Assembly: GCF_029714285.1 (NCBI RefSeq)
Contig: NZ_CP121663.1
Location: 1,709,802-1,773,801, forward strand
Source of the DNA: Rhizobium sp. CB3090
GTDB lineage: Bacteria > Pseudomonadota > Alphaproteobacteria > Rhizobiales > Rhizobiaceae
DNA: 64,000 nucleotides
Direction: 5' to 3'
The number at the start of each line of letters is the position of its first letter. The stretch's first letter is position 1. Both the position numbers and the translations under genes were made by a program. The notes beneath the pieces are model-generated. The model was not told the DNA's origin. It was given only the letters and a program-made list of their open reading frames with translations, and searched no databases. Positions 63,027-64,000 of the stretch are shown in pieces.

Positions 63027-63335
63027 ATCCGCTTAACCCCTCTATTTTTGCGATCGATCTTAGTGCGGCATGGACGCCCTCCCGCAGCGCCCTCCATTCC
63101 CTAAGACGCTCGAGCCGGCATGATTTCGACATGCTCTTTTCATTTTTATTCCCAAGCATGCGACTAAGGCGGCGGCGGATCGATTTATATAAGAAAAGCA
63201 CGACTCGCTATGCTGCGCGTCTACGTCATCAGCATCGATGATTTCGATTTCGCGTATCATAAACCGCCGCAGACCGCTGTCGCCGCGTCGCTGCGCCGGT
63301 TGAGCAAGACGTTGTTATCTGGCTTGCGGATTCAT
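63027..63335. other. Non-coding stretch upstream of the MFS transporter
   Basis: About 309 bp without a convincing gene; a plus-strand frame starting at 63210 runs antisense to the stress-protein gene. AT-rich near 63040-63060 and 63170-63200, where the transporter promoter could lie. Confidence 0.45.
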
Positions 63336-63707
63336 CTACTTCCAATTCTCGCGCCGCCATTCCTCCACGCGCTCGTCCATATCGATGCTTCCCCTTTCCG
63401 TGAGGATGTTCAGCGCGGTGTCGTGCTGCTCCTTGCTGACTTCCTGCACGGTCACCAGGGCACCCCCGCGTCGAAGCGCTTCCGCATAGTTCTTGCGCTG
63501 CTCTTCCGTAAAGAAGAACCCGTTCAAGGCGTCGACGAAGCCGATATGATCGATCAGTGGTACGTCGGGCCGGTTTCCGGGCGTCATGGTGATGGCGTCT
63601 TTCGGTATGCCGGCTTCCATAAGCTCTTCGGACGCCTTTTCGGCGTCGGATTCGTCGTCAAAAAACGCGCTGAGCGCATGCGAGCCGGGTCGTCCTGCGA
63701 TTTCCAT
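63336..63707 (-). CDS. Small general-stress-type protein
   Basis: The 123-residue acidic protein begins GSHALSAFFDDESDAEKASEELMEAGIPKDAITMTPG, resembling the N-terminal fold of general stress/YsnF-type proteins (a ferredoxin-like module that scores 'differences between adjacent residues'). It continues with FFFTEEQRKNYAEALRRGGALVTVQEVSKEQHDTALNIL. No signal peptide. The EcfG-type promoter directly upstream supports induction in the general stress response. ATG 63707 with GGAG upstream. Confidence 0.75.
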   Translation of the reverse strand: MEIAGRPGSHALSAFFDDESDAEKASEELMEAGIPKDAITMTPGNRPDVPLIDHIGFVDALNGFFFTEEQRKNYAEALRRGGALVTVQEVSKEQHDTALNILTERGSIDMDERVEEWRRENWK

Positions 63708-63739
63708 GGTATTTCTCCGTCGCTGTAGCCTGATGGCAT

Positions 63740-63764
63740 AACGACGACGACAGTTCGCAGTTCC
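63740..63764 (-). promoter_or_regulatory. EcfG (general stress sigma factor) promoter
   Basis: On the minus strand GGAAC (63764-63760) and CGTT (63743-63740) are separated by 16 bp, the consensus of alphaproteobacterial EcfG/RpoE2 promoters. The start codon follows ~33 bp downstream. Confidence 0.8.
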
Positions 63765-63791
63765 CGCCGTGATCATGATGACGAGACAGGA

Positions 63792-63807
63792 GTTCCCCGC
63801 GGGGAAC
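63792..63807. repeat. Palindrome GTTCCCCGCGGGGAAC, copy 1
   Basis: A perfect 16-bp palindrome, repeated at 63836. It fits GTTN4GCN4AAC, the form reported for repABC parS sites, but also lies upstream of a stress gene and could be an operator. Confidence 0.7.
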
Positions 63808-63835
63808 TCCCTCTTATTTATGATGTCCGGGCAAA

Positions 63836-63851
63836 GTTCCCCGCGGGGAAC
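63836..63851. repeat. Palindrome GTTCCCCGCGGGGAAC, copy 2
   Basis: Identical to the palindrome at 63792, 44 bp apart centre to centre (about four helical turns), so both face the same side of the DNA. Confidence 0.7.
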
Positions 63852-63898
63852 CCGGGCGGTTGCGGTCGGCGATAGAATCACGTTATCTCGGCAATCTA

Positions 63899-63929
63899 CG
63901 GAGAATGCCGGTAATATCGGCAATCTCCG
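63899..63929. repeat. 12-bp inverted repeat near the window end
   Basis: CGGAGAATGCCG and CGGCAATCTCCG pair with one mismatch across a GTAATAT spacer. CGGCAATCT also occurs directly before it. It looks like a regulator-binding region; no gene start is visible in the last 70 bp, so its target probably lies beyond the window. Confidence 0.5.
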
Positions 63930-64000
63930 TAATTACGCGATCTTTCATGAAACGCTAACCATCCAGGCGCTTAGTAAGCTTGCCCAACGGAGAGAGTGCC

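Noticed and set aside
1..64000. CRISPR array, rRNA or tRNA genes
   Set aside because: No regularly spaced repeats and no rRNA or tRNA-like sequence was noticed in reading; a tRNA scan was not run.

Overview
The window looks like part of a large repABC-type plasmid or chromid from a Rhizobium-like alphaproteobacterium. The evidence is a complete repA-repB-repC replication/partition cassette at about 39.7-43.7 kb with an antisense RNA between repB and repC, high-GC coding, rhizobial-style intergenic mosaic repeats, an EcfG-type stress promoter, and many ABC transporters, one-component regulators and class III cyclase-type proteins. I saw no rRNA, tRNA or CRISPR array.

Layout. 0-9.4 kb: tail of an EAL protein, a tandem HARP-like protein, a non-pyrrolysine MttB-family methyltransferase with a divergent LysR regulator, a small P-loop kinase, a DUF3302/HlyD membrane pair, and a large TolB-like/TPR signalling protein. 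9.4-10.5 kb: an intact-looking IS630 element with an A7 frameshift site, inserted at the edge of a mosaic repeat. 10.5-14.8 kb: a serine-cycle operon (serine-glyoxylate aminotransferase, malyl-CoA lyase, malate-CoA ligase beta and alpha). 15.0-17.4 kb: a small curli island with a CsgD-like regulator that has a degenerate receiver, two curlin-repeat proteins and a CsgH-like chaperone, but no secretion genes. 17.5-21.3 kb: DUF2231 protein, polysaccharide flippase, CheR-like methyltransferase. 21.5-26.5 kb: ribose-type sugar ABC operon with a divergent LacI regulator and two identical operator-like sites. 26.7-29.3 kb: aldehyde dehydrogenase with an AcoR-like regulator that lacks the AAA+ domain. 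29.4-33.9 kb: small genes, DUF1236 protein, MYG1-family protein, methyltransferase, AraC regulator. 34.2-39.0 kb: polar amino acid ABC operon ending in homocysteine S-methyltransferase, with a divergent Lrp regulator (probably S-methylmethionine use). 39.7-43.8 kb: replication cassette. 44.2-46.5 kb: IS66-family element with a frameshifted transposase and a convergent passenger gene. 46.6-50.2 kb: M20 hydrolase, adenylate cyclase, DUF992 protein. 50.3-57.9 kb: an unusual four-gene block (thermolysin-like metalloprotease, SnoaL-like exported protein, di-haem c-type protein, giant SAM/cyclase/ATPase/TPR protein). 58.2-64 kb: peptidase T, two MFS transporters (one with a 190-residue insertion), and a stress protein with an EcfG promoter and palindromes upstream.

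How it fits together. Most units are self-contained catabolic or uptake modules with their own regulator, typical of rhizobial accessory replicons. One-carbon chemistry recurs: MttB-like methyltransferase, serine-cycle enzymes and homocysteine methyltransferase. The least explained parts are the 50.3-57.9 kb block, the curli island without its secretion system, and the duplicated antisense-RNA segment in the replication cassette. All functional names rest on reading protein sequences by eye; no database search was run.
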